Below, piece by piece: positions 26,301 to 41,300 of a DNA stretch of 64,000 nt. This DNA is from Loripinus fragilis. Taxonomy: Eukaryota > Mollusca > Bivalvia > Lucinida > Lucinidae. The translations under genes were made by a program, and so were the position numbers. Numbering within the stretch: the stretch's first letter is position 1; every line of letters starts with the position of its first letter. Where the stretch lies: the NCBI GenBank assembly GCA_964019695.1, contig OZ026522.1, positions 73,129,601 through 73,193,600 of the forward strand, written 5' to 3'. The notes below the pieces were generated by a model. It was not told the DNA's origin, searched no databases, and saw only the letters and a list, made by a program, of their open reading frames with translations.

Positions 26301-29300
26301 AAATTTCATAATCCTAAATCAAGTAGTTGCTGAGAACGAAAAACGTCCATATGTGTTATATAGGAGTGACAGAAGAAAAAAATGAAAAAAGAAGGCAAAA
26401 TGAGCTTTAGCGTCTTTATTTTCATTTACACAACACACTCAGCCTACCTGAAGGTGCTCACAAAATTTGAAAACACTGGTTTCAATAGGAACCGAGACAT
26501 CTGTGACAGAAATTCTCATTGGACAGAAGAAAAATGAACAAATAAAGGGACTGATATGCAATATGTGGCTGGCTCACAATACACTTTGCCTTCCAGAAGG
26601 TGTACACAAAATTTGAAAACACTTGCTCCAATAGGAATCGAGAAATCTGTGACAGATACTTTCATTGGAGAGAAAGAAAAATGAACAAATAAAGGTACTG
26701 ATAAGCAATATGTGGCTGTTTTTTTGCTACACAATACAACTCATCACTATCAAGCGTCGTACCAAATTTTAGAATCCGAACTCAAGTAGTTGCTGAGAAT
26801 ATTTGACAGAAAAAAGTTTACAGACAAACAGACAAAAGCCAAAAACTATATACCCCCTATATACTTCGTACCGGGGGTATAATAATACAGTAAAACCTGT
26901 GTAAAAGGCCCACTTAAAAATTTACAAAATGACAAATGGTATCTTAATGACGGTCTAAAGTATTGCAGAATGAGTATTATGCAATATTTTTGACCTGCAT
27001 TAAGCGATAATTGGTCTTGAAAACCAATTTTCGGTCTTTTTGAGAGTGGCTGTTTTAAACAGGTTTTACTGTATCAACTTTTCTTACATATGTAATAGAG
27101 TCCATATTTTGGCATCCTCAGCTCCTGGGCAAGTAGTTCAACATTGTCTTTGGTTGGCCTTAAAAAGCATATACACTTTAGATGCTTCATTGTTTCACGT
27201 CCCCCCGAGTCTATCCGTTCAAACAAGTAGACTTCTTTTTGAAGGATTTCAGACTGAGCATAGACCATACTAACAACGGTAGTCTGAAAAGTACAAAATA
27301 TTCAAGAATTAGTTGCTAACTTCGTTATGGGTAATTTTGCATGCTTATTTGCTATCTGTCATTTCAAAAATTTCTTTCAGTAATACCATCACAGTGTCAA
27401 AAAGATTGTATCCATATTAGGCCCAATGTTTTGCCATGTTTGACCTGGGCAGGGCTCAAAGTTACAAAACTTGTCACTAGACGGCAAAGATTATAAGAAT
27501 CTATTATGAGTGTGAGGGTAGGATAGAAAAATCCGTCCAGAGGATCGCCTTTTGGCATCACGAGTCTCGCAGAGTGATGACGAATGGTGATCTCGAGGGA
27601 CAGATTTTTCTGTCCTACAATATCACGTCAAGCCTTATTTTCTATTACTGTATGGTGTAGAGCCTATCTGGCATCAGCACACCAGGCGGGAGAGCACATG
27701 CTATCACCAACACTTGTGAAGAGCTGATCTGAACCCCTCAACTGTCCAAACTGTTTCACTAGATAGCTGTTCTCACAAAGAATGAGTTTTTAAACTGTTC
27801 AGTTTTACCCTGATCAACTTTATAACCTCTGTTGTTATTATCACCACACTTTTTAAAAAGTGAAGGGGATATAGTTATTGCCTCTGTCCATTGGTCCGAT
27901 ATGCTATCTCTGCCTAAACCATTGGACGAAATCCAACCAAATTTGGTGTGTGAGTTACTCACATGAATGGAGAGTGCAACAGCACTTTTTTGTTCCCTGT
28001 CAGCTGGGAAGGGGTCTAAAGGTCAACTAGAATGCACAATTAATGGGAGGCCATGGCAAATCCCAGGCTATAATTGTTGATCCCCCTCAGCACCCCCAAG
28101 TCCCACCCCTGGGGCATGACCCAGGCAACAGAATGAAAACTCCATTCAATATGGTTTATGTTTATGTAAAATATTTACTTGTATTCTGTTCTGCACATCA
28201 TCCCCTTCATTTTGATATGCCACATGATCATGTTCGGAAAAAATAAATTTTTGACCCCCAGCACCCCCAAGTCCCACCCCTGGGGCATGAACCAGGTCAC
28301 AGAATGAAAATCCATTTCCATATGTTTTATATCTTTTATTTGTAAGAACAGACACAAATTTTGGTATAAAATCTTCGAAATTGACTTTGATATTGAAAGT
28401 TAATGATATTGAGTAACTCATAAACCAAAGAGCTATGTGCATTAAGGGTTTTTTTTGCCCCCCCCCCCCCCCCCCCCCCATGAGGCTAAAATATAAAAAT
28501 TGTTTTTCACTTATTTGTCCTTATTAGGTTTATTAGAACAAAAACCAAAGTGTAAAAGTGTCAAATTACTTTGACTTTTACCGTTGCTTTGGTAACAAAA
28601 ATGGGGCCGCCAAAATAAGCTGAAAATAGGAAATTGACCATTTTGGAGCAAAATTGAGAGGTTTCACTGAGAAATTAACATAGGGCACAAGCAAATACCA
28701 AAAGGATATTTAAACAGAAGATGAGAATTACCACGGCACACAACTTATTAAAAGGATTTTTTGATATTTAGCTGTGCTGATATCTAATTCTTAAAAAATC
28801 GGTCTCCAAAAGCCTTAAATTTGGTCCAAAATGAAAATTTCTCAGTTTTAAGCCTATTTTGTTGGTCATTTTTGTCACCATAGCAACGGTAAAATTTTAA
28901 TAAATGCCAAAATTTTACACTTCAGTTATTCTTCTAATTAACCAATCAAAAGAAATTGGTGAAAAGCAATTATCAGTTTTAGCTCTGGAGGGAGTCGGTA
29001 ATATAGCTACTCCTAGTAAAATCTCTCAAGTATGTTTTTTAAGCTTGTGTGCCAGAAGTCCGAGTCTTCTCTGAGGGTTTAGTGGCTTTTCTTTATTTTG
29101 ATATTAGCCACTACTGTCCTTAGGTGGCAAATATCAAAATAGAAAAGTCACTTAAACATCAGAGAAGACTTGGATTAGTGCACGGGTGGTAAACCTAGGA
29201 ACTACCACGAAATTGTGTTAACGTAATTTTGTTCCCAAGCCACATCCGGGACACGTCGTGGTAGTTTCCAGGCCGAAAATTGGATAAAGAAAGGTTGGTG

Positions 29301-32300
29301 TCACTTTCATTTTTGTTTTATTTTACAACTTAGAACAAACAATGGTGAAATCCGACAATGTGGTTCCGTGTAAGTATGTCTCAGCGTCCCCCCCAGCCCA
29401 AAATTTTGTTTGAAAAGTTATTTTCTTTCTTTTGGTACGTGTTTCCCCACTGAGCATCGGACCAACTTTCCCCAAAGTTCGAAGGATTTTAGCCCATATC
29501 TGTCAAATTGAATGGAATTTGATATCATTTGACGATGGAAATGATAAAAAGACCCTGAATAAGCATTTCTACACAGAAAAAAAAATCTGAGCATTTACTC
29601 GTAAACGATTCATGCCCCGTTCGTCCTGTGTGGTAGTTTCCAGCTCATCGTGGTAGTTAAAATGCTATCGTGGTAGTTTCTAAGACTTTGTAGGAATTTA
29701 GTAGTAGTTCGCATCAGCAGATTTCCACTATTCAGAGGCTACTTCATTTTTATAAAGACAGGGTGTGCGGGCCGAACCTTGAATACTCCTCTTATTCATA
29801 CGAAGACCTTTTCAAATAACCTTTTGTCAGATAACAAATGACGACTGCCTGAATTTTAAATTTAGTGGGCTATTGAAATGATGAGAAGAATGAAAAGAAG
29901 GGATATTCACGTTTTTTGTTTTTGAATAAACATGCTTTTTAATTATCAAATAACATGCCTGTTCATCGTCACACTCGCATGTATATAAAAAGTGTCCCAA
30001 CCCGAGGATATTTCCCTTTTTCCGAAGCGCAAGTACTAACAATACTTTGGGCCAGTAGTCTTAGCCTGCCATTTTATCTTAAAGCTGACTGAACATGGAA
30101 CAACGTAGCGAGTGACGCAATTTTTATATCATTTTTTTGTCTGTTGCTTGGTCCACCACGGCTCAACTGATGACCTTCTTTTGCTTTAGATTTCCAGAGG
30201 TGTTGTTTGGAAGTCCAGGGCATGGTCTCCACATGTCAAGCATCACATTGAATCTCGAGTCCTCAGCTTAGCTTCCTCATGGTGTTGAAATGTGGTTTAT
30301 TTGTTTACCGTGGTAATTAATTGACGAGTTCGAGGGTTATCATGCGAAACAAACAACCACTATAATGTTTTGTAACACTCTAGAAACGTATCCTATAAAG
30401 TCTTGGAAACTACCACGATAGCATTTTAACTACCACGATGAGCTGGAAACTACCACACAGGACGAACCGGGCATGAATCGTTTACGAGTAAATGCTCAGA
30501 TTTTTTTTCTGTGTAGAAATGTTTATTCAGGGTCTTTTTATCATTTCCATCGTCAAATGATATCAAATTCCGTTCAATTTGACAGATATGGGCTAAAATC
30601 CTTCGAACTTTGGGGAAAGTTGGTCCGATGCTCAGTGGGGAAACACGTACCAAAAGAAAGAAAATAACTTTTCAAACAAAATTTTGGGCTTGAGGGGACG
30701 CTGAGACATACTAACACGGAACCACATTGTCGGATTTCACCATTGTTTGTTCTAAGTTGTAAAATAAAACAAAAATGAAAGTGACACCAACCTTTCTTTA
30801 TCCAATTTTCGGCCTGGAAACTACCACGACGTGTCCCGGATGTGGCTTGGGAACAAAACTACGTTAACACAATTTCGTGGTAGTTCCTAGGTTTACCACC
30901 CGTGTAGTGTGTCAGGTTCAGTTGAATTAATAATTTTAGTAGTTTTGATAGTTTTGGGTAATCTATTGTTTGTCAAATCCTTCAGTTTAGGACAGAAAGT
31001 CTTCAAATACGAAGTTGATGCTATCTCTAATGGGTTTTTATCCCCACGCTTTTTTAAACAAGAGGGCCCTTGGACCCTGGGCCCCTCACCTGAGAATGAC
31101 TGATCAGTGGAGTGGAACCATTTGTGAAATTTTGGTAGAGTGCATCATGAGGAACAATTCTGTGAAATTATTTTGAATTTGGGTCAGTGGTTCAGGAGAA
31201 GATGTTGTTTAAAATATTTCTTATCTAGATGTTGTTTAAAATATTTCTTATCTAGAGCTCTGGCAGTCCTCCTGTTTGGTGCAGCAGAACCATTTATGCA
31301 ATTTTGAAAGAGGACATCATGGGGAATATTTGATGTGAAGTTATATGGAATTTGGACCAGTGGTTCAAAAGGAGATGTCCTTTAAAGACATTTCTTCTCT
31401 AGAGCTCTGACAGCCCCTTTGTTCTGCAGACCCAAACCATTTGTGCAATTTCAGTAGAAGGTATCATGAGGAACAATTCTAAGAAATTATTTTGAATTTG
31501 GACCAGTGGTTCAGGAAGAAATGCCGTTTAAAGGTATTTCTTATCTGGATATCTGGCAGCCCTTTTGTTCAGCAGAGTGTAACCATTTGTGCAATTTTGG
31601 TAGAGGGTATTATGAGGATCAATTATTTTGAATTTGGGTCAGTGGTTCAGGAGCAGATGTTGCTTAAAAAGATTTCTTATTTGGCGCTCTTGTGGCCCTC
31701 CTGTTAGGTGGAGCGGAACCATTTTTGCAATTTTAAAAGAGGCCATCATGGGGAACATTCACACAAAGTTATATGAAATTTGGACCAGTGGTTTAAAAGG
31801 AAATATCGTTTAAAGACATTTCTTATCTAGAGCTCTGGCAGCCCCTTTGTTCAGTGGACTGGAACCATTTGTGCAATATTGGAAGAAGGCACCATGAGGA
31901 ACAACCCTGTGAAATTATTCTGAATTTGGACCAGTGGTTCAGGAGGAAATGCTGTTTACAGGTATTTCTTTTCTGGAGCTCTGGCAGCCCTTTTGTTCAG
32001 CGAAGCATAACAATTTGTGCAATTTTTGGTAGAGGGTATCCAGAGGACAGGGTTGGCATTATATTACCCGCCCGGGTAAACCCACCCCATAAAACCCGGG
32101 TCGGGCAATAAGGTCATATGACCCACTTTGGGCAATATGCAGGTTTTATGAATTTTTGGTCTGATAAATTCGCGGTTTTCAGTCTCATGGTAGATATAAA
32201 AGTGTAGAAATGAATCTATATAGCCACATTGTTAAACCTAGAGGGGGCCATGGGGCCATTGGCCCCCTTTTGTATCAAATGGCTACCTCCTAAAGCTGGA

Positions 32301-35300
32301 GTGGGCCATCTTTAACATTATATGAATGGGGAAATGTTGGGCAGTGTTTTATTTTCATCTGAAATCGAATGAAAATGACCCCCTTTAAAATTATAAGCAT
32401 ATAAACATATAAGCAGTAAATGAACATTTTAAAGCTAACTTTAATTGGTGATTAGCTGTTTTATGCTTAAGCCTGAAGAAACTTTATGTATGTATGTTTA
32501 ATTCTATTCCAGAGTGTGAATAAGTTCCCATTTCCCAATACAACTGCATAAAATATAATCACACTTTTGTTACTAGGACCAGTATGATTGCATTTGACCA
32601 TTTCAACAGCCAAATTGCTCAGTTACACCCCAAAAGGTGTGAATCACAGTCAAAACAATACTAGGTGCTGTTATTTTTCTAAATTTTGGGATATCCTCAA
32701 AGTTTTTTGTAATCATCCTAAAATTTGACCACAAAGTATTGCCATCTAAAGATGCAGACAGAAATGTAAACAGCTTTAATCCTGACCAGGATGTTTATCT
32801 AGACCAGCACTGCTTGCACAGAAAAACTGTAAGGTAGGAGCTAGTTGCGGGAGTAATGATTGATTATTTTAATGATAAACTTTTAGATTTATAAAACCCA
32901 CATAAACCCCAAAAACCCACCCTCATAAAACACATAAAACCCGCCGGGTTCGGCTTTATGATAAAACCCGGGTTTTATGCCAACCCTGCCAGAGGAACAA
33001 TTCTGTGAAATTATTTTGAAGTTGGGTCCGTGGTTCAGGAGCAGATGTCGTTTAAAAGATTTATCATCTGGAGCTCTAGCAGCTCTCCTGTTCGGTGAAG
33101 TGGAACCATTTATGCAATTTTGAAAGAGGGTATCATGGGACACATTCATGTGAAGTAATATGAAATTTGGACCAGTGGTTCAGGAGATGTTGTTTAAAGA
33201 CATTTCTTATCTAGAGCTCTGTCAGCCCCTTTGTTCAGTGGACTGGAACCATTTGTTCAATACTGGAAGAAGGCATCATGAGGAACAACCCTGTGAAGTT
33301 ATTTTGTTTTGTTTGTTTTTTGTTTGATTTGATTATTTACGTCCACTCAACAATCTTTCAGTTATGTGGGACGTGTCTTCCTTGGTTGAACCAGTACTAA
33401 GCTAGGATAAATGTGTCTTGCTCAAGGACCACAACGCAGTGACTCCGGTGAGGCTCGAACCTGCGGCCCTTCGGTCTCGCACTCTACCACTGAGCCACTG
33501 CGCTCCCTGAAGTTATTTTGAATTCGGACCAGTGGTTTCAGGAATAAAATGCCGTTTAAAGGTATTTCTTAACTGGAGCTCTGGCAGCCCTTTTGTTCAG
33601 CGGAGCATAAACATTTGTATAATTTTGGTAGAGGGTATTATGGGGATCAATTCCGTGAAATGATTTTGAATTTGGGTCAGCGTTTCAGGAGGAGATGTCT
33701 TTTAAAAGATTTCTTATCTGGAGCTCTGGGGACCCTCCTGTTCAGTGGAGCAGAACCATTTATGCAATTTTGAAAGAGAGCATCTTGGTCATGTGTCATG
33801 TGAAGTTATATGAAATTAGGACCAGTGGTTCAGGAGGAGATGTCGTTTAAAGAAAAAGTTTACGGATGGATGACGGACAAAGACCGATCACAATACCTCA
33901 CCTTCAGCCTTCGGCTCAGGTGAGCCAATAATTAAAGGGAATATTGAAATCACCTCCGTACGTCCATCTGTCCCTTAAGTTATGCTATCTCCGCCTAAAC
34001 CATTGGAAAAAAATTCAACTAAGTTTGGTGTGCGAGTTACTCACATGAATGGGGCATGCAACAGCATTTTTTTTTGCCCCACCCCCTGGGGCCCTGGGGA
34101 GGGATCAAAATGTCAACTAGAGCGCGCAGTCGATGGGGCACCATCGCAAATCCCCACGCTAAAGTTTTTGACTGACCCCCAGCACCCCGAAGTCCCACCC
34201 TGGGGCATGACCTTGGCAACAGAATGAAAATTATGTTCAATATGTTTTCTATATTTTATTTGTGTGAACTAACACTAAGTTTGGTATAAAAATCTTTGAA
34301 ATTGACATGTTAATGATATTTGATCTTTTGAACTCGCCCAAGGTCACCAGTTTGACCCTAGGATGAAAATGTTACTTGCATTTTGTTCTGCTCATCAAGC
34401 CCGTCGATTTGATATGCTACATGACCATGTTTGAAAAAAAAAAATGTTTGACCCCCTGGGTACCCAAAGTGCCCCAAAGTCCCACCCCTTGGGCATGACC
34501 CAGGTGACAGAATAAAAATCTTGTCTGATATGTTTTGTATCTTTCATTTGTGAGAACACACACAAAATTTGGTATAAAAATCTTTGAAATTGACACCGAA
34601 ACCGAAGTTTAATGATATTTGACCTTTGACCCCACCCCAAGGTCACCAGTTTGACCCTAAGATGAAAAGTTTACTTGCATTCTGTTCTGCTCTTCATCCC
34701 CGTCGATTTGATATACCACATGACCATGTTTGAAAAAAAATTTACACACAAAGTTTGGTATAAAAATCTTTGAAATTGACTTTGTCATTGAAATTAAATG
34801 ATATTTGACCTTTTGACCCCTCCCGAGGGCCCAAGGGGACGGGGCCAAGAAAAAGTTTGACATTGCACGCCCCATTCATGTCAGTAACTCACACACCAAA
34901 TTTGGTTGAATTTTGTCCAATGGTTTAGGAGGAGATAGCATAACGGACAGACAGACGGAGGCGATTACAATATCCCCTTCGCTTTTTTAAAAAAGCGTGG
35001 GAATAAATATCATTTAATTTCAATTATAAAGTCAATTTGAAAGATTGTTATACAAAACTTTGTGTGTGTTCTCACAAATGAAAGAAACTCTATTGAATTA
35101 AGTTTGCTAAATATATTGCAACAAGGGAGCTAATTCAAAAATGTTAGGGGAGAGCACAATTGCAGATTTTTATCTGGACACAGGTCAAAGTTTTTAACGA
35201 TCCTTTTTTCTGACAAAACAGATTTAAGAAAGCCATAACATCATCCACCTTATAAATAAAGGTTTCTGTTTAGAACTGATAGGTTCAAGGTTCTGAGACT

Positions 35301-38300
35301 GTCGAGAAAAGCACTTTGAACAGCGTGCGTTACTCTGTCTTGAAGAGAGAAGCAATCTTCGGTGTTGTCTTGCTACTGTCGGCATTTTGCGAAATGCACG
35401 GATCCTTTCGCATGCCTGGTAATGTCTGGTGGGTGATGCTGTCACATGAAAGAATGGCACAGTGACCAACATGCAAATATTTCCCCTTTCTCATTATGCT
35501 TGATGGAAAGTGAGCTTGAAAGTGACCTTGATTTTCTTCTTCTCGGGGACGGCGATGTAGCGGTCTTTTCAGCATGATTTAGAATCCGTGTTATAAGTTA
35601 CACATTCAGAAAGCAAATGACTATTATTATTGACCACAATAAGCAAAGATGTCATGGTGATGATGCAGTTTATTTCATGCATAGTATGACACCATGTATA
35701 TTTTGGTCTGTCATTCTGACTGTTACCGGTAGCAGCTGTTAAAAGTGCGTGCCGATCGCCACAGGCTAGCAGCGGGTGTCCAGGTTTGACTCCATCAGCT
35801 ACCGAATTGTGTGGTCGATAATTGACAATTAAGATATACATCAGGCCTCCAGATAAGAGTGCGTATTGGAAAATTATTTTCTTTATTTCTCATCCAAAAC
35901 ATATGTTGTGGGTACTCAAAAGAACCGTCTCAATGAGACAGTTCTTTTGAGCACCCAAAACACATGTTAAAATACATGGGTAAGAAAATAATTCAAATTT
36001 TACGCAAATAAAATTTCCTTATCTGGACCTATGATACATTGATGACCATAGTGGCACAAGGCAATGATTTTAAGCCGGAGGAGACGCTCGGACGCCAGAC
36101 AAAAATTTTCCCCTGCGATTTTTCTTTCGCCAATAGTTGTTGCCAAATTCATATTTTTTTGCGCCAAATTTATTATTTCTTCGCATTTGGCGACAATGGC
36201 GATAGGTAGCGCGAACCCTGCCGGGAACTCTTCCAAGGAGGCAGTGGCTGTAACGTTTCCTTGCAGGTTGTTCCATTCCCGAATAGTACGAGGAAAGAAG
36301 GAATTATCAGAGTTCTCGGAAACGCCTAATCAGGCGTATTTTTACGCCAACTTTTGGTTTTGTACGCGTACTTTTCCTGCCTGGGATTCTGATTTACGCC
36401 AATTTTTTTTTCTGCTGACGCGTCTCAAACTCCTTAAAGGGACAAATATTTGAGCAATAATACTGGTACCACTCATTATGACTCTCTCCAGGGGTCATAC
36501 TGGGCAGATCAAAAGAACAGCCATAATGAGGTGATTATGACTTCCTTACTGGGGCAATAAAGTGGCCCCATAAAGGGATTAGGTATTTTATGATAAAATA
36601 TTGATCTTTATCTTAGTGAATGAAATTGTGTTCCATACAGGTAAGTCCCCTCTTGAGGCCCCATTAATTTTGCGAGATACTGAAACTGTCCCTTATCAGT
36701 TAATCCTTTAATGATCTCCATTAGACAGTAATCTTTGTCTTTAAAACACCTGAAGACGACAGCGGGAGTCCAAATTTGGCTTCCGCCACATAAAGATCAG
36801 AAGATCGCCGCTAATCCGATGCCCTAGGGTTGTCATAAAATGTCCAGTCGTCCGTATCTCATTTAGCTCTCGGCCAATCAGAACGTCGCATCTTTATTGA
36901 CAGGATAATAATTACGCCTATGCAAATTTGAGAAGCACGTGGTTGATTGGTTTTATCTTTTCCGAGTGTGTGTCTCAATCAAAATTTGGAAATGTTTCTT
37001 ACTTTTTTGAACACACGAAATCGCTTCCACAGCTCGAGCTCCACAGATGGTTGATAAAATAAAAAATAAGATTTGCTGAAGACATCGGTAAACCAAATAG
37101 GATAACGTCCGATAAGGCAACGTTCCGAATGAAGCGTCATTAGCAACAAATGAGTGATGCAATCAATTATCGTTTTTTTCCCATCAAATAAACTATTCTT
37201 AGGGTATTAAATGCAAACAAATCACTTTCAGCAAGAAACCACATTCATTTTAAACCATTGAAATCGTCTCGCACGAAGGTAGGAAATCAAAATAATCAAA
37301 TTAATTTTGGAACAATCGCCGTAGACTAGGTGCGCAAAAAGCACCTGCATGGATAATTAAATGATTGAACTAGTCTAAGATCTATACATCTGCAAAAGAT
37401 CCATCCGCATGTCTGTCTGTCTGCTTGTAAATGAATAAAACAACTATAAACATGAATCAATAGTGTAAGCATTTCATTTTTAAGGCCAAACATAAAAATA
37501 TGTGTTTCATGATACATGAAATTTTAAAATATGAAAATATTTTTATTTTGATGGAGAAGATGGGAAAACAATACAGGCAAACCCCTTTGAAATCCCCAAC
37601 AACGTTTAGAAAATATTGTGTAGGGGTTGGCGAAGAGGGGGATTTAGGGTAACCTGATACAAACTTTTATTTTTGGTCTAAAATCTTTTTTGTTCACAGC
37701 TAGTCCTCACAAGGATTTTGAAATTGCCATTTTGAAGGATAAAAGACATTACATCCGTAAATAAAACTTTCATATATCGGCTAAAACTAAAAACTCCAAC
37801 TTTTCCAGGTCAAACTCCAATTTTTCAATTTTGACTCCAACTTTTTCCAGGGATGGATTCTATGAATCCTGTTTTCAAAATCCTAGTGAGAACTCTGATT
37901 ATAGTAGACCTCACTGTTTATTCTCTCCTGAAAGAATCCTCTACTACCTCGTGTTCGCCTGTCTCCTTGTTGTAAGTAAGATGAAGTACCCACATCCACT
38001 AACCCATGTTATATCTTGTATATGGCTATGGAATGAGGATCTTGAAGAGATGTTACTCTACTGAGGTTCCGGAAATTGTCTAAATATAAATGACGTTAGG
38101 ATGTTTCTTTGCCTGCGGAGAAACCAAATTTAGCTGACAAATTTCTGTGACATTCCTGTGACTGTATCAGCAAAACCCGTGACAGTTGCCCATGACAACA
38201 TGTGACATTGCCGTGTTGGTACCATAGCTCCAGATAAGGATTGGAGGCAATTGGGTATTTACCCACCTCTTTATTGGCTTAATTGGGTATTTCAAATTTT

Positions 38301-41300
38301 AAATTGGGTATTTCAAGTTTTTGTATTGGGTATCCATCTGAAAGCAAGTAAGCAATGAAAGCGGGCCTTGTTTCTCTTGATTTTTTTGTTTACTTTTGGT
38401 TTCACTTTCAGAAAGCACACTGGCAATATAAGTATATCTGAGATCGCCATTTCATTCTTATTTCAAAAAACAAACGTATCTATCAAGTCATCTTTGATTC
38501 TTCGAACCACCAATGCGGTATTAGGGTTAGTTACGATATGATATTCAATTTCGCCCATGTTACACATTGTTATTGTAAAGCGAGACGAGTGTCGTAATCG
38601 TGTAAATACAGTACGCCCGCCGCGAAGGTTCTATGAATTTCGTACTCGCGTGATGCGAGAAATTCCGGGTAAAGGATTAAAATTCACGGAAAATCCCTGC
38701 GAGACGCATGCGAGAGCCATGAGAAATCCATGCGAAGTTTCTCGCGGTCCCCGCAGCTCACGAAAATCGGCAAAATTCGCGCGGGGATTTTTACAATTTC
38801 CACGCATGATGGGTGAAAATATTCTCCATAGATGATCGATCTACACTTTATTGTTTGTCACTCTGATTGAAAGAAAAGAACATTGCTTGTCACTCTGATT
38901 GAAAGAAAAGAAAAGAGCAATTATGAGGGACAATTAAAGAAATCTCCTTACCATTAAATTATCTTCCAATTACTCCTTATTATGTCGCATTTAAAAAAAC
39001 TGACACCTTCGAAATGCAAGCCAATTGCGCTCATTAACTTCGCATATGATAATGACGCCAGCTTAAAGCATTTGCAATCAGTTTGAACCCAGATCAGGCC
39101 CTAATTCTCATTCAAATTTTGATACGCTGATGGTCTTCCTAGAGCTAACTTAGAAAAAATAAACAAGCCACAAAAAGTATGCAAAGTTATCCCAGCGCGC
39201 AAAAGGTTAGAGAGGTTTCGTCATTTCCACAATTAGCACCATGACTCAGAAGTATGTGGCGATAATTTCCTTTAACGCAACCATAGTTTGAGGGTACATG
39301 TGAAGGATACTCATTAGAAAATCACTAGATATGCGATTCTAACAAATATCATCAACATGCATTTCAATAAAAAACGTTATACGATGCTAAAATACATCTC
39401 CCATGTACATGATATATGCTGACTTATGCACGTTTTTCCACATGTCTACGTGACTAAATGCATATAGCATCTCGCATGGGCTACCAAGAGGGTAGTTGGG
39501 AACCGAGAAAATTAATTGTTAATTATAGACTCTTATCTAGAGGCCCGATTATTTTGTAGAGTTTGCCAATGATTAATGTGATTTTAAAAATCTAGGCGGC
39601 TAATAAAAAAACTGAAATCAGTTTGCGTAAATCAAACTAAATGCGTAGACGCATCTGCATGCATACGTCAAGGGTTTTATATTATTCGCGTATGCGAGAA
39701 TTAAGTTATTTCCGTTACAGACAGAATCTTGAAAATAAAATTCAGTACAGTTCTTGTATGGTCTTTGTTTATTTTGACCCTTCCCAGTAAGCAGTAAAAT
39801 TGGGCCACTGCTTTGCTGCTGCGTTGGTGGACCGTAGTTACCCCGTTTATGTGCTGACTGGGTTTATGTTCCAGTCACCAACAATTTTTCAGCCAAACTA
39901 ACAGCACTAACAAATTGTATAGCGACGACAAACTTTCGTCTTTGCAAACGTATTGGATCCAGGATCAGGACCGACAGAACGTCGACTCTAATCTAGATCC
40001 AAACCGTTTGACTCTCAAAAACTGTTAGGAATAGCAGACCAATGGACGAACCAAATTTAATTGCCGTTTCGAGAAAAATCACTTCATTTGCAAGGTATAT
40101 ACGGTTCACTATCACAAAACATCGACACGTCCAAAGAATGAAGTGTCAAATAATAAGTTAACAACACTTTTTTTCTGTTTCCCATGGTGATTTTATTCAG
40201 CGAGATGATAAAAATTCTGAGCCAGCTTTTGCAATCAAGGAAGGCTCTGACGAGTCTGCGCACATGTAGATCTACAATTTCCTCAGACTCTTCACTCCTC
40301 TCCACCTCAGACGCACAGTACATGTAAGGCCATCGATGAGTGCGCAGGCAAAAACGTTTTTTTATCTTCTGCAAATTCGAGATAACTTTTGTATACATGG
40401 GCGTGCTTTTGTGACATGACGTGTTAAAGCCAGATTCGGCGACGCAGATAATAAATTTTAATCAATTACGCATTCTTATCAGGAGGGCTGTATTTTTTTT
40501 CGTGCCCTTCTCCAAGAAAATATTGCTACGAATTGTAATGCCCTTCGAAGCTCTTTGTTTAAAATTCTGAAATCTATTTTATAAACCAATGCGTAAGAAA
40601 AAATTGAGTATAAAGGAATAAAAACTGTTTGAGTTACAGATTACACAACCCAGACACCTTCTAAGCATTTTTCGTCGGAAAAATGCCTAAGCTCAACACC
40701 CCTCAAAAGTGAGAAAATATTCATGAAATGTGAACAAAAAGAAAGTACACATCTTCAATATGTGAACAACCATTATGCAAAGTTTGAATAAAATCGAACG
40801 AAAACTTTTCTACGCACCTGCAGTTGCATACGTTTGGTGGAATGTATAATTCGCGAACATGCGATATTCAGACAACATATTCAAACAAAACATTCAGCAA
40901 TGTCATCGTATGGTCTTTGTTTGTTTTGATCCTTGCCAGTAAGCACGTAAAATCGGGCCAGTGAAACGCCATTCGGATCATCGGACTAGCGAAACGTCAT
41001 TTGGATCGGAATGGCGAGATAGTGGCCTGATTTTAGGTGCTGGCTCGGCTTATGTGACTGTCCAAGTAATAAAACATTTTTTCAGTCATGTCGAGACTTG
41101 GTTGAATTGGTTCTAAGCAGCAGATAACATGTCTTGCCCAAGGACACAACACAGTGCCTCTGCCGGCGTTGAGTCTCGAACTAGCAACCTAAGGTTCCTC
41201 TAACCTTACAGCACCTTCAAAATATAATACAGTATAGCGTCGCCTGCAGATACAATTTGCAAAAATATTGTACCCAGGACCGCCAGAGCGTCGACCCTGA

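Larger units (their letters stand above)
31058..33926. mobile_element. Internal-tandem-repeat element family A, copy 2 (nested)
   Basis: It starts AAACAAGAGGGCCCTTGG and ends GCCTTCGGCTCAGGTGAGCC. About 13 units of roughly 145 bp share AGAGCTCTGGCAGCCC and GGACCAGTGGTTCAGGAG. A 27-bp direct duplication at 31201-31255 (GATGTTGTTTAAAATATTTC...). It lies inside family D and itself hosts the hAT element and a SINE. Confidence 0.65.
31036..35006. mobile_element. Element family D, complete but split by nested insertions
   Basis: Left end TTATCCCCACGCTTTTTTAA (31036-31057) and right end TTAAAAAAGCGTGGGAATAA (about 34988-35006) are inverted. The element's own body resumes at 33927 (CACCTCCGTACG, TGCTATCTCCGCC) and contains repeats with GACCCCCAGCACC, TGGTATAAAAATCTTTGAA and TACATGACCATGTTTGAA. 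It is non-autonomous. The insertion point is in the left terminal hairpin. Confidence 0.65.

Noticed and set aside
36064..36453. 130-codon plus frame
   Set aside because: Low-complexity composition, mirrored frames on the other strand and no family resemblance or splice evidence.
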